A stretch of DNA of 64,000 nt from Thermosulfurimonas marina (GTDB lineage Bacteria > Desulfobacterota > Thermodesulfobacteria > Thermodesulfobacteriales > Thermodesulfobacteriaceae): the NCBI RefSeq assembly GCF_012317585.1, contig NZ_CP042909.1:372001-436000 (forward strand), read 5' to 3'. Below are positions 42,209 through 51,329 of the stretch, piece by piece (positions within the stretch are counted from its first letter, which is position 1; the number at the start of each line of letters is the position of its first letter). The translations under genes were made by a program, and so were the position numbers. Below the pieces are notes generated by a model. It saw only the letters and a list, made by a program, of their open reading frames with translations, was not told the origin of the DNA and did no database searches.

Positions 42209-44098
42209 CTAACCCACCTCCGCTCCGGGCTCCACTTCCCCTTCGGGCACCAGGAGTTTAAGGCCCGAGGAGTCTTTGGCTGCAAGAATCATCCCCTGAG
42301 AGAGGACGCCCCGGATCTTGGCCGGTTTGAGGTTGGCCACCAGGACCACCTTCTTGCCCACCAATTCTTCCGGCCGGTAATGTTCGGCAATACCGGCCAC
42401 CACCGTGCGTTCCTCCGGACAGCGCACGGTGAGTTTGAGGAGGCGATCCGTCCCCGGGACCCTTTCGGCAGCCACCACCTCTGCCACCCGCAGATCCCAC
42501 TTCTTGAATTCTTCAAGGGGGTAGAGATTTTCGGCCATCTTTTCCTCCTCCGAAGGCTTTTCCTCCTCAAAGAGGGGCTTTTCCAGCCGTGGAAAAAGCA
42601 CCGGACCTCGTTCCACTCGCCCCCCAGGCTTGAGGCGTCCCCAGCTGAGGGCCGCCTCTGCCGAAAGTTCTTCCGCCGGGGAAAGTCCCAAATTTTGCAA
42701 AAGGATTTCCGAGGATCGCGGCATGACCGGGGAAAGGGCCACCGCCAGGACCCGCAGGCCTTCGAGAAGCTGATAGAGCACCCGGGAAAGTCGGGCCTGC
42801 ACCCCCTTCTTGTGGAGCTCCCAAGGGGCGACGCGATCCACATAGCGATTGGCCAGATTAACGGCCTCGTTGAGCAGAGCTAACCCTCGGTGGAACCGGA
42901 AGGCCTCCATCTCCTCTAGATAGGCCTGCACCCGAGAAAGGACCCCTTCGGCCAGCTCGCGATCTTCCGGGGCCTCCTCTCCGGGGGAGGGGACTTCCCC
43001 TCCGAAGTACTTTTTCACCATGGAGAGGGTGCGGAAGACCAGGTTCCCGAAGTCATTGGCCAGCTCGGCATTGGTGCGCACCACCAGGGCCTCCTCGCTG
43101 AATTCCGCGTCCTGGCCAAAGGCCATCTCCCGCAGGAGGAAATAACGAACTCGGTCCGCCCCGTAGCGAGCCACCAGATCCTCCGGCCGCACCACATTCC
43201 CCAGGCTCTTAGACATCTTGGCCTGATTGAGATTCCAGTAGCCGTGGACGTGGAGCCTGCGGTAGGGAGGAAGCCCCATGGCCCGGAGCATGATGGGCCA
43301 GTAAACCGCGTGTGGCTTGAGGATGTCCTTGGCGATCACGTGCTCCGCGGCGGCCCACCACTTGGGCCAGGAGGGATCTTCGGGATAGCCGATGCCCGAA
43401 AGATAATTAAGAAGGGCGTCAAACCAGACGTAGGTAACAAAACGGGGGTCGAAGGGAAATTCGATCCCCCAGGAAAGACGACTCTTGGGGCGGGAGATGC
43501 AAAGGGGCTCTAAAGGTTCCCGCAGAAGACCCAGGACCTCTTCCCGATAGCCCGGGGGTTGGATGAAATCCGGATGGCCTTTGAGGTGGTCGAGAAGCCA
43601 TTCCTGATGGCGGGCCAGGTCAAAAAAATAGTTGGCTTCCTTAAGGGGGGTGGGAGGGGTGCGGTGGTCCGGACACACCCCATCCACCAATTCCTTCGGG
43701 GTGAGAAAACGCTCGCAACCGAAGCAATAAAGCCCCTCATATTCTCCGAAGGAGAGCTCTCCCTTTTGGTAAAGTTCGTCCAGCACCCGCTGGACCACCC
43801 GTTTGTGGGCCGGGTCCGTAGTGCGGATGAAACGGGAATATTCGATGTGGAGAAGAGGCCAGGTTCGGCGGAATTTTTCCGCGATACGATCCACATATTC
43901 TTGAGGGGAAAGCCCGGCAGCCTCCGCCGCCCGTACGATCTTGTCTCCGTGTTCGTCGGTCCCGGTAAGAAAAAAGACCTCCTCCCCTTTAAGACGCTTG
44001 AGACGGGCCACCACATCGGCCACCACCGTGGTGTAGGCGTGCCCCAGGTGGGGTTCGGCGTTTACGTAGTAGATGGGCGTGGTGATATAAAAGGCCAT
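42209..44098 (-). CDS. metG: Methionyl-tRNA synthetase
   Basis: 629 residues. Class I motifs: the HLGH form of HIGH in YYVNAEPHLGHAYTTVVADV and KMSKSLGNVV. A zinc knuckle CFGCERF...GVCPDH lies in the connective peptide. The C-terminal about 110 residues form an EMAP-II-like tRNA-binding domain (DLRVAEVVAAERVPGTDRLLKLTV, AGIAEHYRPEELVGKKVVLVANLKPAKIRGVLSQGMILAA), also seen as separate proteins elsewhere. It charges tRNA-Met. It directly follows the RicT-like gene. Confidence 0.97.
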   Translation of the reverse strand: MAFYITTPIYYVNAEPHLGHAYTTVVADVVARLKRLKGEEVFFLTGTDEHGDKIVRAAEAAGLSPQEYVDRIAEKFRRTWPLLHIEYSRFIRTTDPAHKRVVQRVLDELYQKGELSFGEYEGLYCFGCERFLTPKELVDGVCPDHRTPPTPLKEANYFFDLARHQEWLLDHLKGHPDFIQPPGYREEVLGLLREPLEPLCISRPKSRLSWGIEFPFDPRFVTYVWFDALLNYLSGIGYPEDPSWPKWWAAAEHVIAKDILKPHAVYWPIMLRAMGLPPYRRLHVHGYWNLNQAKMSKSLGNVVRPEDLVARYGADRVRYFLLREMAFGQDAEFSEEALVVRTNAELANDFGNLVFRTLSMVKKYFGGEVPSPGEEAPEDRELAEGVLSRVQAYLEEMEAFRFHRGLALLNEAVNLANRYVDRVAPWELHKKGVQARLSRVLYQLLEGLRVLAVALSPVMPRSSEILLQNLGLSPAEELSAEAALSWGRLKPGGRVERGPVLFPRLEKPLFEEEKPSEEEKMAENLYPLEEFKKWDLRVAEVVAAERVPGTDRLLKLTVRCPEERTVVAGIAEHYRPEELVGKKVVLVANLKPAKIRGVLSQGMILAAKDSSGLKLLVPEGEVEPGAEVG

Positions 44099-44944
44099 CT
44101 ACGCCCCCTCCTGGTTTTCGGACAGGATCTGGCGCAATTCCTCAGCCGGGATTTCCACCTCCCGGCCCTCTTGGTTTTCCAGGACCACCGTCTGACGAAA
44201 GATATTGTAACGCACCACCCGGCAGGGCCCCACCGGGGTGCGGATCCTTTTACCCAGCTTGGGAAGGCTCCGGGAAAGTTCCTGATAGACATGGTGTTCG
44301 TAAAGAAGGCAACAGAGGAGCCGTCCGCAGACCCCGGAGATCTTTTCCGGGTCCAAGGGGAGGCTCTGTTCCTTGGCCATGCGGATGGACACCGGGGCAA
44401 ACTCTTTGAGGAAGGCCGCACAGCACAGCTCCCGGCCACAACAGGCCAGCCCCCCGTGCAGGGCGGCCTCGTTGCGCACCCCGATCTGGCGCATCTCGAT
44501 TCGGGTGCGCAGGGCCCGAACCAGCTGCCGCACGAGCTCCCGAAAATCGATGCGCCCCTCGGCGGTGTAGTAGAAGATGATCTTGCTCCGATCAAAAAGT
44601 CTTTCCACCCGGGTCAGTTTCATCTCTAGCCCCAGCTCCGCGGCGAACTTCCGGCAAAGCTCCTCGGCCTTTTCCTCAAACTTAATATTTTCCTGCCATC
44701 GTCGGATCTCACTCCGATTAGCCTTACGCAGAGCCCTGGGGAGACGGCCGGCGGGCAGCGGAAGGGGCACACTGCGGGAGACCGTTCGGGCCACCTCCCG
44801 GCGCCCTTCAGGAAATTCCACGAGAACTAAAGTGTGCAGGGGGAAAGCCCCCTCGGACTCCACATGGATCCCGGGCCAGCCTTCCCGCAAGACCACTTCG
44901 GTTACAAAGATCCTTTCTGAGGTTTTCTGACGCTCCTCCGACAC
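44099..44944 (-). CDS. PSP1/RicT-domain protein
   Basis: 281 residues. The PSP1 domain is recognisable in VERLFDRSKIIFYYTAEGRIDFRELVRQLVRALRTRIEMRQIGVRNEAALHGGLACCGRELCCAAFL and GRLLCCLLYE. Its cysteines (CCGRELCC and VCGRLLCC) match the Fe-S ligands of RicT, which with RicA and RicF maintains RNase Y-linked mRNA processing in Bacillus. In many anaerobes it is placed next to metG, as here. No RicA or RicF is in the window. Confidence 0.85.
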   Translation of the reverse strand: MSEERQKTSERIFVTEVVLREGWPGIHVESEGAFPLHTLVLVEFPEGRREVARTVSRSVPLPLPAGRLPRALRKANRSEIRRWQENIKFEEKAEELCRKFAAELGLEMKLTRVERLFDRSKIIFYYTAEGRIDFRELVRQLVRALRTRIEMRQIGVRNEAALHGGLACCGRELCCAAFLKEFAPVSIRMAKEQSLPLDPEKISGVCGRLLCCLLYEHHVYQELSRSLPKLGKRIRTPVGPCRVVRYNIFRQTVVLENQEGREVEIPAEELRQILSENQEGA

Positions 44945-45003
44945 GCCGCAAAGCTTACCCTCAAGGCCGACCTTTGTTAAGGCCCGGACCCCCGGCCCCA
45001 GTT

Positions 45004-45021
45004 TTGTGAAATATTTCTCAA
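45004..45021. promoter_or_regulatory. CRP/FNR-family palindrome (HcpR-like)
   Basis: TTGTGA-AATATT-TCTCAA, an 18-base near-perfect palindrome that differs by one base from the TTGTGA-N6-TCACAA type bound by CRP/FNR-family regulators such as HcpR. It lies 40 bases before the ATG at 45061, just upstream of a TAGAAT box (45049-45054). Regulation of the polyferredoxin gene by redox or nitric-oxide signals is inferred. Confidence 0.55.
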
Positions 45022-45060
45022 TGGCAAGCCCTCTTAAAAATTGGTGGTTAGAATGAGGGC

Positions 45061-46422
45061 ATGAGGCGCTGGAAGAGGATTATTAAGACCCTCTTTGTCC
45101 TGGATCTCACGAACGGACGCTTGAATCTCTTTGAAGAATTTCCTGCGCTCAAAAGATTTTTTTATAATCGGCGCTATTTTGCCTATATTCGGGGCTTTGG
45201 GGATTTAGTTTTCTTGATTCTTATCCTTTTGGGGCTTTTTGGGCCTCAGGATCCCCGGCGCAACGCCATGCTTTTTGTGGCCTGGGGGATTTGGTGGACC
45301 AGTGTAGTGCTCTCTTGGTTTTTTGTAGGGCGTATGTGGTGTGCCTTCTGCCCCTTCCCGGGGCTGGCCCGGCTTTTACAGCATCTGGGTCTCTCCCGAT
45401 TGAAAAATCCTCCAAAATGGCTGACCTGTAAAGGCCTGCACCTGGCCACCGCCGGTTTCTTTTTCATCATCTGGGCCGAAACGGTAACGGGCATGAAAGA
45501 ATCCCCTTTTCTTACGGCCCTTCTTCTTCTGGCCATCGTGGGCGGGGCTACGGTCTGCGGGATCCTCTTTCGGGGCTACACCTGGTGCCGCTATCTCTGT
45601 CCCTTGGGCAAGATCATCGGTTCGGCCTCCACCATGGCCCTTACCGAATTCCGGGCCGACCTTAAGAAGTGTTCCCAGTGCAAGACCTTTGCCTGTCGGC
45701 GCGGGCGCAACGGACTTAAACCCTGTCCGGTCTTCCTCGGGGCCTATCACGCCAAGAACAATCTGGTCTGTCTGGTCTGCGGACACTGTCTCATCCTCTG
45801 CGAACACGACTCGCCGGCCCTCTACTTGCGCCATCCCTTTCGGGAGCAGATCATCAACAAGGGGCGTTATATCACCTGCAGCTACGTGATCCCCCTTCTT
45901 ATGGGCTCTCAGGTGGCCCGCTTTATCTACGAAGGCCCTTACTTTTCACAGATAGTGAGTCCTCTAGGCTTAGGGAAAACCGCGGGCTTTACCCTCCTTT
46001 TCGCCCTGACCACCCTGGTCTTTATCCAGCTCATTCGCCTGGGTTCCATCCTTTTTGTCTATTACGAAGACGAGCTTTTCGGTCGTTTCTCTCCCATGAT
46101 CCCCGTGGTTATGCCCCTGGCCTTTACCGGAGAGCTTATTTACCGCCTGCGTTACTTTCTTCAGAATGTGGGAGACTTTTTGCCCACCTTGGGCCGTCAG
46201 CTGGGGATCTCCGCCTTTGTCGGTTTTCATTTTGCGGTCCCGGAAACGGTTCTGGTGGCCCTCAATCTCTTTTTGTTGGCCCTGGGGTATGCTGGAGGAA
46301 TTTACGTATCTTTTTATTTTTATCGCAAAGAATTCGAAGGATTGGTTCCACGAGCAAATTTTTTCCTGATTCAGCTTATTCTGGCTATTTTCGTTTTTAT
46401 TTACGTTTTTCTGGTAAGTTGA
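45061..46422 (+). CDS. Membrane polyferredoxin (NapH/NosR-like)
   Basis: 453 residues with about nine membrane helices. Two CxxCP motifs, CAFCPFPG near residue 97 and CRYLCPLG near residue 178, are typical of the NapH/NosR/CcoG-like membrane ferredoxin family. A soluble loop has CSQCKTFACRRGRNGLKPCP and CLVCGHCLILCEHD, enough for two [4Fe-4S] clusters. It probably passes electrons between the quinone pool and a periplasmic or cytoplasmic partner. It stands alone, with a CRP/FNR-type palindrome upstream; the TAGAAT box is so near the ATG that the message would be nearly leaderless. Confidence 0.8.
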   Translation: MRRWKRIIKTLFVLDLTNGRLNLFEEFPALKRFFYNRRYFAYIRGFGDLVFLILILLGLFGPQDPRRNAMLFVAWGIWWTSVVLSWFFVGRMWCAFCPFPGLARLLQHLGLSRLKNPPKWLTCKGLHLATAGFFFIIWAETVTGMKESPFLTALLLLAIVGGATVCGILFRGYTWCRYLCPLGKIIGSASTMALTEFRADLKKCSQCKTFACRRGRNGLKPCPVFLGAYHAKNNLVCLVCGHCLILCEHDSPALYLRHPFREQIINKGRYITCSYVIPLLMGSQVARFIYEGPYFSQIVSPLGLGKTAGFTLLFALTTLVFIQLIRLGSILFVYYEDELFGRFSPMIPVVMPLAFTGELIYRLRYFLQNVGDFLPTLGRQLGISAFVGFHFAVPETVLVALNLFLLALGYAGGIYVSFYFYRKEFEGLVPRANFFLIQLILAIFVFIYVFLVS

Positions 46423-47059
46423 GACGAATCTCTATGGTCTGCCTTTGGGGGGACACTCCTCGGAGGCTAGACAGAAACCCAAGGAGGGTTCCGGCAAGAG
46501 CCTCGCGGACGAACCGTTTTAGCCCCACCGGCCGGCCGTCTACCAGGAGCTCCACCTGGGGTTCCAGCCCGCGACCCAAACGCTCGGAAATGAAGTCCGC
46601 CAGGGCCTCCTTTTCCTCGAACTCGAAGACCGGAAGTCTGGTCTCCGGGCGGAAGTCCGCCACCACGGCTATAGTCCCGGGAAGTTCGAGAAGTTTTTCG
46701 GAAATCTCCTTGCGGGCCACCTCGATTTTGGGAAGAAAAGAAAGCCCCTTGAAGCCCTCGGCCAGCACCAGATCACAGTCGGAATAGTGCCGAAAGAGGA
46801 CCTCGAAGAAGGCCTCCCGCTCCGGAGCCTCTTGATAGCTTACGAGGATTTCTCTTCCCCAGAGGGCCACTTTTTGGGCCCCGGCGGCCCGGTAGCGGGT
46901 GGTATCCGTCCCCGGTCGATCGGTCTCGCCGGAGGCCTCCTTGGTGGACTTGAGGACTCCTACAGAAAGCCCCCGGAAGGTGAGAATCCGCACCAGAGCT
47001 TCCCCCACGGTGGTCTTTCCCACCGCATGCGGTCCCACCAGGGTGATCACCGGGGGCAC
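46397..47059 (-). CDS. mobB: Molybdopterin-guanine dinucleotide biosynthesis protein MobB
   Basis: 220 residues. P-loop LVGPHAVGKTTVGEAL at residues 7-22, LVLAEGFKGLSFLPKIEV and VADFRP are MobB-type GTPase motifs. The last about 60 residues (VELLVDGRPVGLKRFVREALAGTLLGFLSSLRGV) are an extension beyond the E. coli protein, resembling a small beta-alpha add-on. MobB aids insertion of the guanine dinucleotide cofactor into enzymes such as NapA at 56881. It overlaps the end of the convergent polyferredoxin by 26 bases. Confidence 0.85.
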   Translation of the reverse strand: MPPVITLVGPHAVGKTTVGEALVRILTFRGLSVGVLKSTKEASGETDRPGTDTTRYRAAGAQKVALWGREILVSYQEAPEREAFFEVLFRHYSDCDLVLAEGFKGLSFLPKIEVARKEISEKLLELPGTIAVVADFRPETRLPVFEFEEKEALADFISERLGRGLEPQVELLVDGRPVGLKRFVREALAGTLLGFLSSLRGVSPQRQTIEIRLNLPEKRK

Positions 47060-47069
47060 GGCCGAAGCC

Positions 47070-47750
47070 TCAGATCCGGAGAGTCTCTCCCGGGGAGAGC
47101 ACTTTTACTTCCACCGAAAGGCCCCGGGCGGCTAGGGCTTCTTCCAGCTCCTCCGGGGTCCCGGAGAGCACGGGGAAGGTCCCGTAGTGCATGGGGACCA
47201 CCATTTTCGGCTGGAGAAGTTCGCAGGCCTTAGCCGCCTCCCGGGGCCCCATCACGTAGTGACTCCCGATGGGAAGGAGGGCTACCTCCGGACGGTAGAG
47301 CTCCCCGATGAAGGCCATTTCGGCAAAAAGGCCGGTGTCTCCGGCGTGATAGATCCGTTGGCCGTCTTCCATTTCGATCACGAAGCCGCAGGGTTCCCCC
47401 CCATAAGTGCCGTCCGGAAAAGAGGAGCTGTGAAGGGCCGGCACCATGGTGATCTTAAGGCCCCGGGTGGCGTAGGTCCCGCCGATATTCATGCCGGTGG
47501 CCTTTTGAACCCCGCGGGCGGCCAGCCACTGCTGAATCTCATGAATGGCCACCACCTCGGCTCCTTCGGCCACCTCCAGGGCCTCTCCCAGGTGATCCCC
47601 ATGGGCGTGGGTGATGAGGATGAGATCGTAGGGGCCACGGTCGATCTCCTTGGGGGCCTGGGGGTTGGTAAGCCAAGGGTCGATAAGGATCTTCACTCCC
47701 TTGGGGGTGACTATCTTGAAGGTCGCATGCCCGTAAAAAGTAATCTCCAT
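47070..47750 (-). CDS. UPF0173-type metal-dependent hydrolase
   Basis: 226 residues of the metallo-beta-lactamase fold. The metal motif is THAHGDHLGEAL (HxHxDH) near residue 48, followed by ALHSSSF, HAGDTGLFAEM and PMHYGTFPVL. Length and order match the UPF0173 (YtkL-like) family, whose substrate is unknown. It lies just after mobB on the same strand with a 10-base gap. Confidence 0.92.
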   Translation of the reverse strand: MEITFYGHATFKIVTPKGVKILIDPWLTNPQAPKEIDRGPYDLILITHAHGDHLGEALEVAEGAEVVAIHEIQQWLAARGVQKATGMNIGGTYATRGLKITMVPALHSSSFPDGTYGGEPCGFVIEMEDGQRIYHAGDTGLFAEMAFIGELYRPEVALLPIGSHYVMGPREAAKACELLQPKMVVPMHYGTFPVLSGTPEELEEALAARGLSVEVKVLSPGETLRI

Positions 47751-47759
47751 ACCCCCCTC

Positions 47760-48132
47760 CTATTTGGCTATACTTACCGGAACATTAGGACTTTCCGGAT
47801 TTACCTCTAGCTTCCGTCTCCCGGGTAGGATTACCAAATCCATATCCTCAAGGGGAAAAGAGGACCTCATCGCCCATAACCAAGGCCCCACAGAAAGAAC
47901 GCCTCTTTTTGAAGGAGACCTCTATCGGTCCTACATAAGAAACCAGGCGTCTTTCTCCCGTAGCCAGTATCACCTCGCTCTTTTCCAGCTCCTCCAGCCC
48001 CAATTGGAGGCAAACATGTTCGGGGATGCAAAGATGGAGGGCTCCGGTATCCACCAAGGCCTTTACTTTCAAAGGGGAAATATCAGACCTTCGAGGATTG
48101 GAAAGGATAACCTCTGCCCGGACAACTCCCAT
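47760..48132 (-). pseudogene. Frameshifted clan AA aspartic protease-like gene
   Basis: The reading frame from the ATG at 48132 encodes a retropepsin-like domain (VKALVDTGALHLCIPEHVCLQLGL, with catalytic DTG) but stops at 47848 just after DEVLFSP. Immediately there the next frame continues with PLEDMDLVILPGRRKLEVNP to a TAG at 47760-47762. Family proteins usually read LLGAIPLEDMDL at this point, so a deletion of about eight bases explains both the lost residues and the shift. The break removes the C-terminal half-flap, so the product is probably inactive. Confidence 0.8.
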
Positions 48133-48155
48133 GAATTAAGTCCTAAAAAGAAAAT

Positions 48156-48231
48156 TGGAGCGGGAAACGGGACTCGAACCCGCGACCTCCACCTTGGCAA
48201 GGTGGCGCTCTACCACCTGAGCTATTCCCGC
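48156..48231 (-). tRNA. tRNA-Gly (anticodon GCC)
   Basis: 76 bases including encoded CCA. Acceptor GCGGGAA/TTCCCGC with discriminator T, D-arm TAGCTCAGGTGGTAGAGC, anticodon arm CCACC-TTGCCAA-GGTGG (anticodon GCC) and T-arm GCGGGTTCGAGTCCCGT. It is followed on its strand by a T-rich stretch and then the broken protease gene. Confidence 0.97.
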
Positions 48232-48244
48232 TCCGTTATTTAAA

Positions 48245-48273
48245 ACTTAAAGGGCTCTCTAAGATCCTGTCAA
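48245..48273 (-). promoter_or_regulatory. Promoter of tRNA-Gly
   Basis: On the minus strand TTGACA at 48273-48268, a 17-18 base spacer and TTAAGT/TAAGTT at about 48250-48244. The expected transcript start is about 6 bases before the mature tRNA. The -10 is weak, the -35 perfect. Confidence 0.5.
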
Positions 48274-48279
48274 GGCCCT

Positions 48280-49221
48280 CTAGAGGCACTCGGCTAGCTT
48301 GAGAAGCCGCTCGTATTCCGCATCCACCCGCTCCTGGATTTCCCGAATCTGGGCTTCGGTGAGGTGACGGAACCGGCGCTGGCGCTTGAGATACTCCTCT
48401 ACGGGCTTAGGCTTGGTCACCTTCCGGGTGAGGTAATATTTCCCGTCGATAACCTCGTAGAGGGGAAAGATCCGGGTCTCCACCGCAAGTTTGGCCAGGG
48501 TAATGGAATCTTCTCCCTTGGTTCCCCAACCGGTAGGACAGGGGGAATAGATGTGCACATAGGCCGGCCCGTCCACCAGAGCGGCCTTCTTGACCTTATT
48601 CATGAGGTCCAAGAAGTAGGCCGGGGTGGCCGTGGCCACATAAGGAATATTGTGGGCCGCCGCAATGGCCGGGACGTTCTTCTTCCAGGTCATCTGGCCG
48701 AAGGACCTGGCCCCCGGAGGGCTGGTGGTGGTCATGGCCCCGTAAGGAGTGCAGCTCGAACGCTGGACCCCGGTATTCATGTAAGCCTCGTTATCCAGGC
48801 AGATATAGACAAAGTCGTGCCCCCGCTCCAGGGCGCCGGAGAGGGCCTGAAGCCCGATGTCCGCCGTGCCTCCGTCTCCAGCAAAGGCCACCACATCTAC
48901 CCGGCGATTTTTGGGGAAACGCCCTTTGCGCTTCAAGGCCTTAAGGGCGGCTTCCACCCCCGAGGCCACGGCAGCCGCGTTCTCAAAGGCTACATGGAGC
49001 CAGGGTACCCGCCAGGAGGTATAGGGAAAGGGACTAGAGATGATCTCCATGCAACCGGTGGCGCTCACGGCGATAACGTTCAGACCCAGGGCCTTTAGGG
49101 CCAGCCTCAGGGCCAGGACCTCTCCGCAACCTTGACAGGCCCGGTGTCCGGGAGCAAGAGGCTCCTCTTTCGGGAGATTCTTGGCGCTAAACCCCTTGAA
49201 TTTGGCCCATTCTTTCCGCAT
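48280..49221 (-). CDS. porB: Pyruvate:ferredoxin oxidoreductase beta subunit
   Basis: 313 residues. Binds thiamine diphosphate and one [4Fe-4S] cluster: [17 protein letters not shown] (two of the cluster cysteines, early Gly-rich), [19 protein letters not shown], and the TPP site [40 protein letters not shown]. With porG, porD and porA it forms the four-subunit enzyme of anaerobes that interconverts pyruvate and acetyl-CoA. Pyruvate is assumed from the family; other 2-oxoacids are possible. Confidence 0.9.
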   Translation of the reverse strand: MRKEWAKFKGFSAKNLPKEEPLAPGHRACQGCGEVLALRLALKALGLNVIAVSATGCMEIISSPFPYTSWRVPWLHVAFENAAAVASGVEAALKALKRKGRFPKNRRVDVVAFAGDGGTADIGLQALSGALERGHDFVYICLDNEAYMNTGVQRSSCTPYGAMTTTSPPGARSFGQMTWKKNVPAIAAAHNIPYVATATPAYFLDLMNKVKKAALVDGPAYVHIYSPCPTGWGTKGEDSITLAKLAVETRIFPLYEVIDGKYYLTRKVTKPKPVEEYLKRQRRFRHLTEAQIREIQERVDAEYERLLKLAECL

Positions 49222-49225
49222 GGCT

Positions 49226-50401
49226 CTACTCCTTTACCCCGAACATCTCATAGGGTTCTTTGGGTTTCTTTTTCATGTAAAAGTAGGCCTTGTCGGCCAT
49301 CTCCTCGAAGTCCTCCACGGTCACATCGCGGCCGCCGAGCCCGGCAATGAAGTTCACCACCCGAGGACGGCCGGGTACCTGATAAAGGGCCGAACGCACC
49401 TCGGTAGCTACCGGACCTCCGGTGGCTCCAGGAGAAAGGGCCCGGTCGATTACCGCAAGCATCTTTACGCCCTTGACCGCCCGCACAAAATCCCTCAGGG
49501 GGAAGGGCCGCCAGAGTCGGATACGCACCAGTCCCACCCTTTTTCCGGCCTCCCGCATACGATCCACGGCGGTCATGGCCGTTTCCGCAAGAGAACCCAT
49601 AATGAGAAGGGCCACCTCCGCGTCTTCCATCCGGTAGGTCTCAATGGGATGGTACCGGCGACCAAAGACCTTTTCAAACTCATCCCAGGCCTTGACGATG
49701 ACTTTATAGGCATTTTTGAAGGCCTCATCCTGGGCCTTCTTGGCCTCCATGTAGATCTCCGGAATCCCCACCGGACCCATGGAGATGGGCTTGCGGGGAT
49801 CAAGCTTGTAGCGGGGTTTGAAGGGAGGGAGATACTGATCCACCTGTTCCTGGTCCGGAAGCTCGATGGGTTCGATCATGTGGCTCAGGGTGAAGCCATC
49901 GATATTTACGATGGCCGGGAACATTACCCGGCGATCCTCGGCCACCCGGAAGGCGTGATAGACCAGATCCACGGCCTCCTGGCCGTTTTCGGCAAAGGTC
50001 TGGATCCAGCCGATGTCCCGCTCCGCCATAATATCCCCGTGGTCGTTCCAGATGCTGATGGGGGCCGAAAGGGCCCGGTTGGCCACCACCATGACTACAG
50101 GAAGCCGCAGAGCCGGAGCAATAAAGAGGATTTCGTGCATCAGGGCTAGCCCTTGGGAGGAAGTGGAGGTAAAGGTGCGGGCTCCGGTGGCTACCGATCC
50201 CAGACAGGCACTCATGGCCGAGTGTTCGGACTCCACGGTGATGTATTCCGCATCCAGTTCTCCGTTAGCTACCAGCTCACTCAGGTGCTCCACAATATGG
50301 GTTTGCGGGGTGATGGGATAGGCCGCAATGACATCTACCTTGCACTGCTTTACGGCCTCGGCTACGGCGATGGAAACTTCTTTGGCGATGCGCTTGCCCA
50401 T
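49226..50401 (-). CDS. porA: Pyruvate:ferredoxin oxidoreductase alpha subunit
   Basis: 391 residues from the ATG at 50401. It has [96 protein letters not shown] and a C-terminal domain [12 protein letters not shown]. This subunit binds the substrate 2-oxoacid and supplies the catalytic Glu for TPP. The gene order porG-porD-porA-porB is kept, with 4 bases to porB and 2 to porD. Confidence 0.92.
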   Translation of the reverse strand: MGKRIAKEVSIAVAEAVKQCKVDVIAAYPITPQTHIVEHLSELVANGELDAEYITVESEHSAMSACLGSVATGARTFTSTSSQGLALMHEILFIAPALRLPVVMVVANRALSAPISIWNDHGDIMAERDIGWIQTFAENGQEAVDLVYHAFRVAEDRRVMFPAIVNIDGFTLSHMIEPIELPDQEQVDQYLPPFKPRYKLDPRKPISMGPVGIPEIYMEAKKAQDEAFKNAYKVIVKAWDEFEKVFGRRYHPIETYRMEDAEVALLIMGSLAETAMTAVDRMREAGKRVGLVRIRLWRPFPLRDFVRAVKGVKMLAVIDRALSPGATGGPVATEVRSALYQVPGRPRVVNFIAGLGGRDVTVEDFEEMADKAYFYMKKKPKEPYEMFGVKE

Positions 50402-50403
50402 GA

Positions 50404-50703
50404 TTAAACCTCCTCTATGACCATGGTGATGGCCCCCTTGGGACATACACTGGCGCAAATCCCACAGCCCTTGCAGTAGTCGAGATTTACGATGTAGTAG
50501 CCCTCTTCATCCGGGGAATAGGCCATGTCCGGACACATGATGTAGCACTGCCCACACTTGATGCACTTTTCCTTGTCCAGCACCGGGCGAAAGGAACGCC
50601 AGTCCCCGGTCTTAAATTTGACCGAATTTCCGGGCTCAAGGATGTAACACCCGAAGGGGACCTCCTTCCAGCTCATGAGCGCGGTGTCTTTTCCCTTGGG
50701 CAT
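50404..50703 (-). CDS. porD: Pyruvate:ferredoxin oxidoreductase delta (ferredoxin) subunit
   Basis: 99 residues with two bacterial-type [4Fe-4S] motifs: CIKCGQCYIMCPD near residue 43 and CKGCGICASVCPKGA near residue 76, the spacing seen in PorD. It passes electrons from the beta subunit to soluble ferredoxin. It lies between porG and porA. Confidence 0.93.
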   Translation of the reverse strand: MPKGKDTALMSWKEVPFGCYILEPGNSVKFKTGDWRSFRPVLDKEKCIKCGQCYIMCPDMAYSPDEEGYYIVNLDYCKGCGICASVCPKGAITMVIEEV

Positions 50704-50717
50704 GGTTCCTCTCCTTT

Positions 50718-51269
50718 TTACTGATAGATCTTGGTCTCTTTGAGGGCGCGGGCCAGGGCCTTCTTGTTTTTTTCGGCCAGGCGCCCGAACCTTTCCTCCA
50801 GGGCCTCCTCTAAGTGTTGACGATCTACCAAGCCCGTGGCCGCGAGAAAGGCCCCCAGCATGGTGGTGTTGGTGATGGGAAGCCCCAGTTCTTCCAAAGC
50901 GATCTTGGTGGCATCCACCACGGCCAAGCGCCCCTTCCAGCCTCCAAGCATCTCCCGCAGCTCTTTTTCGCTCTTGTGGGAGTTGAGGATGACGATTCCG
51001 TCTTCTTTGAGCCCTGCTGTGACCTTCACGATGGAGGGAAGAGAGGGATCAAGGACCACCACTACATCCGGAAAGTAAATCTTTTCCCGGGTGCGGATGG
51101 GGGTCTCGCTGACCCTTACAAAGGCCTGCACCGGGGCCCCCCGTCTTTCCGGACCGAAGCTGGGGAAGGCCTGGGCATACTTGCCCCCGCGGATGGCCGC
51201 CACCGCAATAAGTTCCGCCGAAGTAACCGCTCCCTGTCCCCCTCGCCCATGAAGCCTCACTTCGATCAT
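50718..51269 (-). CDS. porG: Pyruvate:ferredoxin oxidoreductase gamma subunit
   Basis: 183 residues from the ATG at 51269, preceded by AGGAGAAAGG. It begins [55 protein letters not shown], the gamma-subunit signature. First gene of the por operon; the promoter lies at 51301-51329 next to the IS256 insertion. Confidence 0.92.
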   Translation of the reverse strand: MIEVRLHGRGGQGAVTSAELIAVAAIRGGKYAQAFPSFGPERRGAPVQAFVRVSETPIRTREKIYFPDVVVVLDPSLPSIVKVTAGLKEDGIVILNSHKSEKELREMLGGWKGRLAVVDATKIALEELGLPITNTTMLGAFLAATGLVDRQHLEEALEERFGRLAEKNKKALARALKETKIYQ

Positions 51270-51300
51270 GGCCTTTCTCCTTTGCCTGGGAGTTACCCCC

Positions 51301-51329
51301 TTATTTACACACATCCCCCCCCTTGTCAA
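51301..51329 (-). promoter_or_regulatory. Promoter of the por operon
   Basis: Minus strand: TTGACA at 51329-51324, a 17-base spacer holding a run of eight G, then AAATAA at 51306-51301 (or TAAATA one base earlier). The start of transcription is predicted near 51295, about 25 bases before porG. The first base of the -35 box is the last base of the IS256 target duplication. Confidence 0.5.

Noticed and set aside
48156-48234. A tRNA-Gly of 79 bases with GGAGCGG acceptor
   Set aside because: The correct acceptor pair is GCGGGAA/TTCCCGC; the extra GGA and TCC outside are flanking bases and the encoded CCA, so the tRNA is 76 bases.
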